Shown here: positions 26,016-33,376 of the stretch, piece by piece
How positions within the stretch are numbered: position 1 is the stretch's first letter
Layout: each line of letters begins with the position of its first letter
NCBI GenBank assembly: GCA_023412805.1
Contig: JAEZRM010000023.1
Coordinates: 12,215-76,214 of the forward strand
DNA from: Pseudomonadota bacterium
Lineage (GTDB): Bacteria > Pseudomonadota > Alphaproteobacteria > Rhizobiales > Hyphomicrobiaceae
Direction of reading: 5' to 3'
Length of the DNA stretch: 64,000 nt
Position numbers and translations under genes: made by a program
Notes under the pieces: model-generated
The model's input: the letters and a program-made list of their open reading frames with translations, nothing else
Database searches by the model: none
Told to the model about the DNA's origin: nothing

Positions 26016-27470
26016 TCAGCTCTCCTTCGCGGAAGTGGGGGCGGGTGCGGCTTTCCAGAAATAGCGGGTGAAGCCGCGCTGTGTGTCGTGGTCCTTGATG
26101 CGGAACATCATGCGCATGGATTGGCCGACTTCGAGTGCCTCTGCATCGACGTCGGTGAAGTCGAGCATCATGCGGCCGCCGCCCTCGAACTGCACCATGC
26201 CGTAACAGGCGGGCGGCGAGGGCGAGTAGGTCAGGCGATCGGCCGTGAAGGAGTTGATGCGGCCGGTCTTGTCGGCAAAGGCGTGCGGCACTTGCGCGTG
26301 CATGGCATTGCAGTTCGGGTTCACGCAGATGTTCGATTTCGGAATCTGCACGGTGCCGCATTTGGTGCATTCGCCGCCGACGAAGCTCGTCAGCAGTGCG
26401 CGATTGCGCCAGAGCGAGGAGAGCGGTGTCTGTTTGTCGACTTCCGAGCGCATGCCGCGCTCGATCTCGACGAGTTCGTTGATCGCGAGATAGCGATTGT
26501 ACGAGGATTCTTCCTTGCGGCGCGCGAGATGGCCTTTGACGCCAGTGCGGGCAGGCAGTTTCGCCAGCTCCGAGGTCACTTCGAGGATGATCGCGTCGGC
26601 GCCCTGCCCGAAGCCGACGACGAGAATGCGGTCGCCTGCCTTGGCCTGCTCCAGCGTATGTCCCAGAAGCATGAGCGGATGCGCGACGCCGGTCTCGCCG
26701 AGTTGAGCTTGCAGATTGTCGCGTACGCTCGTCTCGGGGAGGCCTGCCGCTTTGGCGATGGTGCCGGCAATGCGCGGCAATGTTCCTGGCATGATGAAGT
26801 GCGTGATGTCGGGCGCTTGGAGGCCTGCACGCGAAAGTGCTTCAGCGATTACCGGCGGCACGAGCTTCATGTAGCCTTCGTCACGGATCCAGCGCTCTTC
26901 CCACTGGTAGTCGAAGGGCTGATCGTCCGTGCGGTAGTGATCGACAAAATCGGCCGTGCGGCTCGCCGAACCGACGAGGCGCGCGATGGCTGGCCCTTCG
27001 CCGACGAGCACGGCAGCGGCACCATCGCCGGTCGTCATCTCGTAGGGGCTCGCGGATTTGGCGCGGCGCTTCTCCGAGGCAATGAGCAGCGTTGGCCCGC
27101 CGCCGATCAGCGCATTGAGCAGGGCCGAGGTCGCCGCGCGCTGGCTTGCCGTGACGTCGAGCGCGGCGACATGATCCGCGATGTCGAGCGCTTCGGCGAC
27201 GATGCCGGCATTGAGGCGGTCGCGGAAGGGAAATGAGGTCGAGGCGAACTGGAGGCCGCGGACGCTCTTGTGGTCCAGCCCCGAGAGGCAGTCGCGGGCT
27301 GCCTCGACGGCCATGGTGACCGTGTCCTCGTCCCAATTGCAGATCGCGCGCTCGCCTTTCGCGAGGCCCTTGAGGGCGGGGTTGAACCAGCTATTTGCGG
27401 CCGCGATGGCCTGACGCTGCAGTCTGAGGCGCGGGATATAGGCGCCGAACGCCAGAATGCCGGCGGTCAT
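26016..27470 (-). CDS. HMG-CoA synthase-like protein fused to a DUF35 OB-fold/zinc-ribbon domain
   Basis: The N-terminal 330 residues have the thiolase fold of HMG-CoA synthase (GAYIPRLRL, PYEMTTGDGAAAVLVG), and the C-terminal 150 residues are a DUF35 acyl-CoA-binding module with a zinc ribbon (CTKC and CVNPNC). The nucleophilic cysteine is Gln at residue 110 (VTASQRAATSAL), and the usual catalytic Glu position near 78 is Thr (FASTSFPF), so it is unlikely to make HMG-CoA. The 484-residue start at 27470 follows AGGAGATCCC. It is immediately upstream of, and nearly overlaps, the thiolase. I infer a scaffold, decarboxylase-like or channelling partner of the thiolase. Confidence 0.82.
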   Translation of the reverse strand: MTAGILAFGAYIPRLRLQRQAIAAANSWFNPALKGLAKGERAICNWDEDTVTMAVEAARDCLSGLDHKSVRGLQFASTSFPFRDRLNAGIVAEALDIADHVAALDVTASQRAATSALLNALIGGGPTLLIASEKRRAKSASPYEMTTGDGAAAVLVGEGPAIARLVGSASRTADFVDHYRTDDQPFDYQWEERWIRDEGYMKLVPPVIAEALSRAGLQAPDITHFIMPGTLPRIAGTIAKAAGLPETSVRDNLQAQLGETGVAHPLMLLGHTLEQAKAGDRILVVGFGQGADAIILEVTSELAKLPARTGVKGHLARRKEESSYNRYLAINELVEIERGMRSEVDKQTPLSSLWRNRALLTSFVGGECTKCGTVQIPKSNICVNPNCNAMHAQVPHAFADKTGRINSFTADRLTYSPSPPACYGMVQFEGGGRMMLDFTDVDAEALEVGQSMRMMFRIKDHDTQRGFTRYFWKAAPAPTSAKES

Positions 27471-27643
27471 GGGATCTCCTAGGGTTTCCTCGGGCGCAGG
27501 AAGCGCGATTTTCTTTAAACAGTGCACCCGTCATCGAGCAGCGTCAACGTGGCTAGTGGATCGGGCATTCGCAGTATTGAATATTCGTCGCAGCGCTTCT
27601 AAATGGAAGGAAATGCTCTCGCGGGAACGCGACGGAGGTTCCT

Positions 27644-28510
27644 ATGCTCCACCCAGAAGTGTTCTCGTTTTTCGACGAGCCGACCAATACCGCGAGCTAT
27701 GTGCTCAAGGATCCAGCTACGAATGTGGCCGCGATCATCGACAGCGTGCTCGACTATGATGCCGCGGCGGGCAGGACATCCACGAAAGCCGCCGACGAGA
27801 TCATCGCGTTCGTGAAAGAACGTGGTTTCGACGTGCAGTGGCTGCTCGAGACGCACGTTCATGCCGATCATCTGTCGGCGGCGCCCTATCTCGAGGAGAA
27901 GCTCGGCGGCAAGATCGCCATCGGCGCCAATATCACGGTCGTGCAGGACGTGTTCGGCAAGATCTTCAATGCGGGCACGGAGTTCGAGCGCGATGGCAGT
28001 CAGTTCGACGCGCTGTTCAAGGATGGCGACCGCATTCGCATCGGCGAGATGACCGGCTATGCTATTCACACGCCCGGTCATACGCCCGCCTGCATGACGT
28101 ACGTGTTCGGCGACGCAGCTTTCATCGGTGATACGCTCTTCATGCCCGATTACGGCACGGCGCGGGCGGATTTCCCCGGCGGCAGCGCGCGCGATCTCTA
28201 TCGTTCGATCCGCAAGGTGCTGGCGCTGCCGCCCGAGACGCGGCTTTTCCTGTGCCATGACTACAAAGCGCCGGGCCGCGACGCATTCGCCTGGGAGACG
28301 ACGGTCGCGGAACAGCGCAAGTCCAATATCCATGTGCGTGATGGTGTGACCGAGGACGAGTTCGTTGCGATGCGTGAGGCGCGCGACAAGACGCTGAACA
28401 TGCCGAAGCTGATCATCCCGTCCATTCAGGTCAACATGCGGGCGGGCGATCTGCCAGAGCCCGAGGACAACGGCGTGCGCTATCTGAAGGTGCCGCTGAA
28501 CAAGCTCTGA
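27644..28510 (+). CDS. MBL-fold metallo-hydrolase, persulfide-dioxygenase/glyoxalase II-like
   Basis: The 288-residue enzyme has the metal-binding motif ETHVHADHLSAAPYL, then HTPGHTPACMTYVFGD with the third histidine, and a late LFLCHDYKAPGRD. This fits the ETHE1/Blh branch: persulfide dioxygenases that oxidise glutathione persulfide, and related enzymes. The ATG at 27644 is preceded by a purine-rich segment. It is 5 bp upstream of the class D beta-lactamase gene, so the two are probably co-transcribed. It also sits opposite the HMGS-like gene, sharing an upstream gap. Confidence 0.85.
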   Translation: MLHPEVFSFFDEPTNTASYVLKDPATNVAAIIDSVLDYDAAAGRTSTKAADEIIAFVKERGFDVQWLLETHVHADHLSAAPYLEEKLGGKIAIGANITVVQDVFGKIFNAGTEFERDGSQFDALFKDGDRIRIGEMTGYAIHTPGHTPACMTYVFGDAAFIGDTLFMPDYGTARADFPGGSARDLYRSIRKVLALPPETRLFLCHDYKAPGRDAFAWETTVAEQRKSNIHVRDGVTEDEFVAMREARDKTLNMPKLIIPSIQVNMRAGDLPEPEDNGVRYLKVPLNKL

Positions 28511-28514
28511 GATC

Positions 28515-29333
28515 ATGACGGAATCAGGCCTTTATGGGCTCTCGCGGCGCGACGTGCTTGGCATCGGCGCATGTGCTTTGACAGCCGTATTTGCCGGCAC
28601 GCACCGCGTCTCGGCTAGCGAGATGATCAAGCTCGGCGATGCCGAGGACGTGTTCGCGCGCCAGCAGATTTCCGGCACGTTCGCCGCTTACGAGGCGAGC
28701 GCGGATCGGCTCATCGTGCTCAATGCCGAGCGCGCGGGCACGCGCTTCGTGCCAGCCTCGACGTTCAAGATCCCGAACAGCCTGATCGCACTGGAAGTCG
28801 GCGCGGTGAAGGATGCCGGCGAGGTCTTTCGCTACGACGGCAAGCCGCGCAGGGTAGCTGCATGGCAAAAAGACATGACACTGCGCGAGGCAGTGACGGC
28901 GTCCAATGTGCCCGTCTTCCAGGAGATCGCGCGTCGCGTCGGGCTCGATGCGTATCGCGATTGGCTCGCCAAGCTCGACTATGGCAATCGCGAGGTCGGC
29001 CAGATTGTCGATCGCTTCTGGCTCGAAGGTCCGCTGGCGATCAGCGCCATCGAACAAGCGCGTTTTCTCGCACGGCTCGCCGATGGTGCCCTGCCGATGA
29101 GCGCGCGGTCGCAGGCGATCGTGCGCGACATCATCCGCATCGAGGAGAAGGATGGCCGCACGCTGTTCGCCAAGACCGGATGGGACGGCAAGATCGGCTG
29201 GTGGGCGGGCTGGGTCGAGCGAGGAGATAGAAAGACGGCGTTCGCACTCACTATGGACATGAGCCGGATCGAGGATGCACCGAAGCGCATCGGCTTCGGC
29301 AAGGAGCTGCTGTCGCACCTTGGGGTTTACTAG
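28515..29333 (+). CDS. Class D (OXA-type) beta-lactamase
   Basis: The 272-residue enzyme has the full class D set: STFK at residues 82-85, SNV (130-132), YGN (156-158), FWLEGPLAISA with W169 and KTGWDGKIGWWAGWVE at 220 on. The N-terminal LSRRDVLGIGACALTAVF carries a twin arginine, suggesting Tat export rather than Sec, which is unusual for OXA enzymes. It sits between two MBL-fold genes with a 5-bp gap to the first. No insertion sequence or integron is visible, so it looks like a chromosomal gene. The protein may be a housekeeping serine hydrolase; resistance is inferred, not shown. Confidence 0.9.
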   Translation: MTESGLYGLSRRDVLGIGACALTAVFAGTHRVSASEMIKLGDAEDVFARQQISGTFAAYEASADRLIVLNAERAGTRFVPASTFKIPNSLIALEVGAVKDAGEVFRYDGKPRRVAAWQKDMTLREAVTASNVPVFQEIARRVGLDAYRDWLAKLDYGNREVGQIVDRFWLEGPLAISAIEQARFLARLADGALPMSARSQAIVRDIIRIEEKDGRTLFAKTGWDGKIGWWAGWVERGDRKTAFALTMDMSRIEDAPKRIGFGKELLSHLGVY

Positions 29334-29412
29334 GCCTGCAAACCCGCCGATGGCCAATCCGCGCGCCCTCGGCTATGACAGCAGCCCGATGAAGTGAGCG
29401 CAGGATACCCAA

Positions 29413-30324
29413 ATGGCCGAAGAGCTGCCTTTTCGCAAAGAGATCCAATTCGCTTATGGCGAGGCGAAGGAGCTGGCGCCGGGGATCGTGCGCATTGTCG
29501 CGAACAATCCGAGCGCCTTCACCTACAAGGGCACCAACACCTATATCGTGGGCAAGGGGCGCGATGTTTTCCTGATCGACCCGGGGCCGGCGGACAGCGC
29601 GCATCTCGACGCGATCCTCGCGGCGCTCGCGGGGCGCAAGCTCACGCATATCGTCATCACGCACACGCATCACGATCATGTGGACGGCCTTCCGGCGCTG
29701 CAGGAGCGGACAGGAGCGCCGACAGCCGGTTTCGGACGCACGGTTGCGCGCCCCGGCCTGACGCGCGCGAGCCCCGCAGGCGGCGAGTACGTCGAGAACG
29801 ATTTCAAGCCGGATGTCGTGCTGAAGGACGGTGATCGCCTCGAAGGCCAGGACTTCGCGCTGCAGGCGCTCCACACGCCGGGGCACGCGCCGGACCATCT
29901 CTGCTTCGCGCTCGAAGGGACCAAGCTGTTCTTCTCCGGCGATCACGTGATGGGCTGGAATACGAGCGTTGTGGCGCCGCCCGAAGGCAGTATGAGTGCC
30001 TATCTCGGCGCCATGGAGCGGCTGCTCAAGCGCGACGACGAGATCTATTTCCCCGGCCACGGTGGCCGTGTGTACGAGCCGCAGCGTCTGGTGAAGGCAT
30101 ATATCCTGCACCGGCGGATGCGCGAGCAGTCCATTCTCGACTGTGTGCGGAACGGACAGACGACGATCCCCGAGATCGTGGCGGCGATCTATCGCGGCAT
30201 CGACCCGCGTCTCGTCAAGGCGGCATCGCTCTCCGTCGCCGCGCACATCGAGCACCTCGTCGAGCGAGGTCAGCTCATTTGCGAGGGGCCTGTTTTGGAC
30301 CCCGTGCGCCTTTCTGTCCCCTAG
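29413..30324 (+). CDS. MBL-fold metallo-hydrolase, LACTB2-like
   Basis: The 303-residue protein has NTYIVGKGRDVFLIDPGPAD, the zinc-binding THTHHDHVDGL, HTPGHAPDHLCFALEG and a C-terminal winged region after PGHGGRVYEPQRLV. It is of the LACTB2/hydroxyacylglutathione hydrolase-like type, which includes endoribonucleases and thioester hydrolases. It is 80 bp after the beta-lactamase. Its 3' end overlaps the convergent DUF1499 gene by 50 bp. Confidence 0.88.
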   Translation: MAEELPFRKEIQFAYGEAKELAPGIVRIVANNPSAFTYKGTNTYIVGKGRDVFLIDPGPADSAHLDAILAALAGRKLTHIVITHTHHDHVDGLPALQERTGAPTAGFGRTVARPGLTRASPAGGEYVENDFKPDVVLKDGDRLEGQDFALQALHTPGHAPDHLCFALEGTKLFFSGDHVMGWNTSVVAPPEGSMSAYLGAMERLLKRDDEIYFPGHGGRVYEPQRLVKAYILHRRMREQSILDCVRNGQTTIPEIVAAIYRGIDPRLVKAASLSVAAHIEHLVERGQLICEGPVLDPVRLSVP

Positions 30325-31150
30325 GCGGAACTTTCGTCCCTTTTGCCTTGGCCTTGCCGCGCGGCGCGACGGCGGCCGGAACCGAAGCCTCGAGGCGGGC
30401 CTGCAGCTCCGTGTAGAATTCCTTGATGCGGCTCGCATTGCGGCCGAAGTCGTGGCCCCCGTAGCGCGATAGTGAGCGTATATCTACGCGTGTCGTCCCG
30501 CCGTCGCTCTCCACCCTGATGACGACATCGTCGACGAACCCGAGGATCAGCGTGCGGCCTTCGGCTTCGACGTGCCCGGCGCTCCCGTCTTCCTGCGGCC
30601 GCTCCTCGGCGATGATGCGCCATTTGAGGCGTCGCACGGCTTCGCCGACCGCGTCGAAGACCTCGTCAGCAGGGCGTTCGAGGATCATCGGGCGCAGCTC
30701 GGGGTAGTGCAGCTCCTGCAACTCAGCGACAGCCTCGCCCTTGTAGATGACCGAATTGGCGGCCTTTGGTCGGTCGCGCGCGAGTGTGGCGAACTCCGGC
30801 GGGTGCTCGGTGTCCGTGGTCACGTCCGTCATCGGCGCCGTCTTGAGATAGAAGGGTACGATGCTGGCTGGCCATGCGAAAATCGCAAGGCTGACAGCGA
30901 CGCCCGCTACAGCGCTCCAGGCACCGGCTGCGCCTTTGCGCCAGATCACGACGCTTGCCGCGAGCCCGCTAATGAGGGCGAGGCCCGCGCCGACAAAGCC
31001 GGTGAGCACGAGGCCGATACCGAGCGGTGTCGCTATTTTCCCGAGGCGATGCAGGATCAGTGCGACGAGGATCACTGTCGCGCTGAACAAGGCGAGCCGG
31101 CGCGCCCAGATCGCGAGCTTCGTGCGGGGCAATGAGACGGCCAGTGTCAT
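30275..31150 (-). CDS. DUF1499 membrane protein
   Basis: The 291-residue product has three N-terminal hydrophobic helices and a C-terminal DUF1499 domain with EFATLARDRPKAANSVIYKG, ELHYPELRPMILERP and TRVDIRSLSRYGGHDFGRNA. The last 30 residues are a basic, low-complexity tail rich in K/G/A/P. DUF1499 has no assigned activity. The gene overlaps the end of the opposite-strand MBL gene, so the tail may be a late-acquired extension. Confidence 0.88.
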   Translation of the reverse strand: MTLAVSLPRTKLAIWARRLALFSATVILVALILHRLGKIATPLGIGLVLTGFVGAGLALISGLAASVVIWRKGAAGAWSAVAGVAVSLAIFAWPASIVPFYLKTAPMTDVTTDTEHPPEFATLARDRPKAANSVIYKGEAVAELQELHYPELRPMILERPADEVFDAVGEAVRRLKWRIIAEERPQEDGSAGHVEAEGRTLILGFVDDVVIRVESDGGTTRVDIRSLSRYGGHDFGRNASRIKEFYTELQARLEASVPAAVAPRGKAKAKGTKVPPRGQKGARGPKQAPRK

Positions 31151-31279
31151 GGCGGTGGCAGATCGTCCCTGAGTGACTGCACGAAGGCTGTGTGCCCAGT
31201 CGGTTCTTTGGCTTTGTCAGGCTCTGGTGTCCGCGCTACTCATAGTCGGGCTTCCCGTCAAGAACAGGACATACGTGCA

Positions 31280-32665
31280 ATGGCCACGCTTACCAATTTT
31301 GCCGCTCGCGACGTCGAGACGGTTCTGCATCCGGCGACCAACCTCGCGACGCATAGGACCTCCGGGCCGATGATGCTCGAGCGCGCCGAGGGTATTCATG
31401 TCTATGATTCCTCGGGCAAAGAATACATCGAAGGTCTGGCGGGGCTCTGGTGCACGGGGCTTGGCTACGGCAATACCGAGCTGGTCGAAGCCGCCGCTGA
31501 GCAGATGCGAAAGCTCTCGTTCACGCACCTTTTTGGCGGGCGCAGTCACGAGCCGGCCGTTCAGCTCGCCGAAAAGATCAAGGAGATCGCGCCCTGCCCG
31601 ACCTCCAAGGTGTTCTTCACCAGCTCCGGCAGCGAGGCTAACGACTCGCAGATCAAGCTCCAGTGGTATTACAACAATGCCATCGGCAAGCCGAACAAGA
31701 AGAAGATCATCTCGCGGATGCACGCCTACCATGGCGTGACGATCGCGGCCGGCAGCCTGACCGGGCTTCCGATCTTCCATGCTGATTTCGATCTTCCGAT
31801 CGACCGCATTCTGCACACCGACAAGCCGCACTACTATCGCTTCGGCAAGGAGGGCGAGAGCGAGGAGGAGTTCGCATCGCGGCTCGCCGGCAAGCTCGAG
31901 GCGCTCATCGAGCGCGAGGGGCCCGAGACGATCGCGGCTTTCATCGCCGAGCCGGTGATGGGCGCGGGCGGCGTGATCGTGCCGCCGAAGACCTACTTCG
32001 AGAAGGTGCAGGCGATCCTGCGCCACTACGACATCGCCTTCATCGCCGACGAGGTGATCTGCGGCTTTGCGCGTACAGGCAATATGTTCGGGACTGAGAC
32101 CTTCAAAATGCAGCCCGATACCATCTCGATGGCTAAGGCGATCACCTCGGCCTACATGCCGCTCGGTGCGATCACCGTGCCCGAGCACGTCTATCAGGCC
32201 ATGATCGACGAGAGCAAAAAGCTCGGCGTATTCGCGCACGGCTTCACGTACTCGGGTCATCCGGTGGCCTCGGCCGTGGCGGTCAAGACGCTCGAAATCT
32301 ACGAGCGCATCGACATCGTGGGCCACGTGCGCAAGGTCGCGCCGACCTTCATGAAGCGCCTGAAGGAGCTCGATGCGCACCCGCTCGTCGGCGAGACGCG
32401 GGGTGTCGGCCTCATCGGCGGCATCGAACTCGTGAAGGACAAAAAGAGCAGGCAGTCTTTCGATCCGCGCCAGGGCGTCGGTGCGAAGGTGAACATCTTC
32501 GCTCAGGAGGAAGGGCTGATCTCGCGTTCGATCGCCGGCGACACGCTGGCGCTCTGCCCGCCGCTGGTCATCAACAACGATCAGATCAACGCCATGTTCG
32601 ACCGCATGGCGCGGGCCCTCGATCGCGGCCTCGACTGGGCGCGCAAGGAAGGCATCGTGAGCTGA
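31280..32665 (+). CDS. Class III (omega) aminotransferase, aspartate aminotransferase family
   Basis: This PLP enzyme has 461 residues with SSGSEANDSQIKLQW and RMHAYHGVTIAAGSLTGL, the metal/cofactor FIAEPVMGAGGVIVPPKTYF, IADEVICGFARTG, and the Schiff-base lysine in SMAKAITSAYMPLGA. These define omega-aminotransferases that use pyruvate or 2-oxoglutarate with beta-alanine, GABA or polyamine-type amines. Start at 31280 (MATLTNF) is preferred; the frame runs from 31190. A link with the malonate-semialdehyde-type enzyme at 17.1 kb (beta-alanine degradation) is possible but the genes are 13 kb apart. Confidence 0.92.
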   Translation: MATLTNFAARDVETVLHPATNLATHRTSGPMMLERAEGIHVYDSSGKEYIEGLAGLWCTGLGYGNTELVEAAAEQMRKLSFTHLFGGRSHEPAVQLAEKIKEIAPCPTSKVFFTSSGSEANDSQIKLQWYYNNAIGKPNKKKIISRMHAYHGVTIAAGSLTGLPIFHADFDLPIDRILHTDKPHYYRFGKEGESEEEFASRLAGKLEALIEREGPETIAAFIAEPVMGAGGVIVPPKTYFEKVQAILRHYDIAFIADEVICGFARTGNMFGTETFKMQPDTISMAKAITSAYMPLGAITVPEHVYQAMIDESKKLGVFAHGFTYSGHPVASAVAVKTLEIYERIDIVGHVRKVAPTFMKRLKELDAHPLVGETRGVGLIGGIELVKDKKSRQSFDPRQGVGAKVNIFAQEEGLISRSIAGDTLALCPPLVINNDQINAMFDRMARALDRGLDWARKEGIVS

Positions 32666-32713
32666 CAGCAGACAACGGCCGGCGCTCCACGCGTCGGCCG
32701 CCGCCGGTATCGC

Positions 32714-33109
32714 TCAATCCTTGGGCTTCGTCAGCCCGCGCTCGGCCAGGACTTCCTCGGCGACCTTGAAGGCCTCGATGGTCGCCGGGATGCCGCAATA
32801 GGCGACGGTCTGGTAGAGCACTTCCTGGATTTCCTCGACGGTACAACCATTGTTGATCGCCGAGTTCACGTGAAGACGCAGCTCGGCCGGCTTGCCCATG
32901 GCCGTCAGCATGGCCATGCAAAGCATGCTACGCACCTTCCGCGGCAGACCGGGCCGGGCCCAGATATCGCCGAAGGCGTAGGTCTCGGAAAACTCTCTCA
33001 ACGGTCTGTTGAAGTCGTTGGTCGAAGCATCGCGACGTTCGAGATAGGCGGCGCCGATCACTTCCCCCAGAATTTCCCGGCCACGCTTGCGCTGATCCTC
33101 GATGTCCAT
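32714..33109 (-). CDS. 4-carboxymuconolactone decarboxylase-like protein (PcaC type)
   Basis: The 131-residue protein follows the PcaC pattern: GREILGEVIGAAYLE, DFNRPLREFSETYAFGDIWA, RSMLCMAMLTAMGKPAELRL, NNGCTVEEIQEVLYQTVAYC. PcaC decarboxylates 4-carboxymuconolactone in protocatechuate degradation. No other pca genes are in the window, so an orphan role is likely. It is opposite to the aminotransferase and 48 bp from its stop codon. Confidence 0.88.
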   Translation of the reverse strand: MDIEDQRKRGREILGEVIGAAYLERRDASTNDFNRPLREFSETYAFGDIWARPGLPRKVRSMLCMAMLTAMGKPAELRLHVNSAINNGCTVEEIQEVLYQTVAYCGIPATIEAFKVAEEVLAERGLTKPKD

Positions 33110-33376
33110 GGTGTTTCCCCATTCTGTTCGGTTGTTCAGAGGAGCTAACTGTCGGCCTGCGAGGTGATCGGCGCAAGCTCATGACCGCGGCGCATTAACC
33201 ACGCTGCGCGCGGAAACGCCGTATATACAAACACCCGTGCCGACATTCACACGGCTGTGACCCCGCTAATGACACAATCGATTGTAACCTCTGGATGAAA
33301 CCGGGCGCGCGCTTGCTTCTCCCGGCATCGGGGTCTAGACAGACCCATCCGTGCACGACCGGATTAGTTGAGCTAG

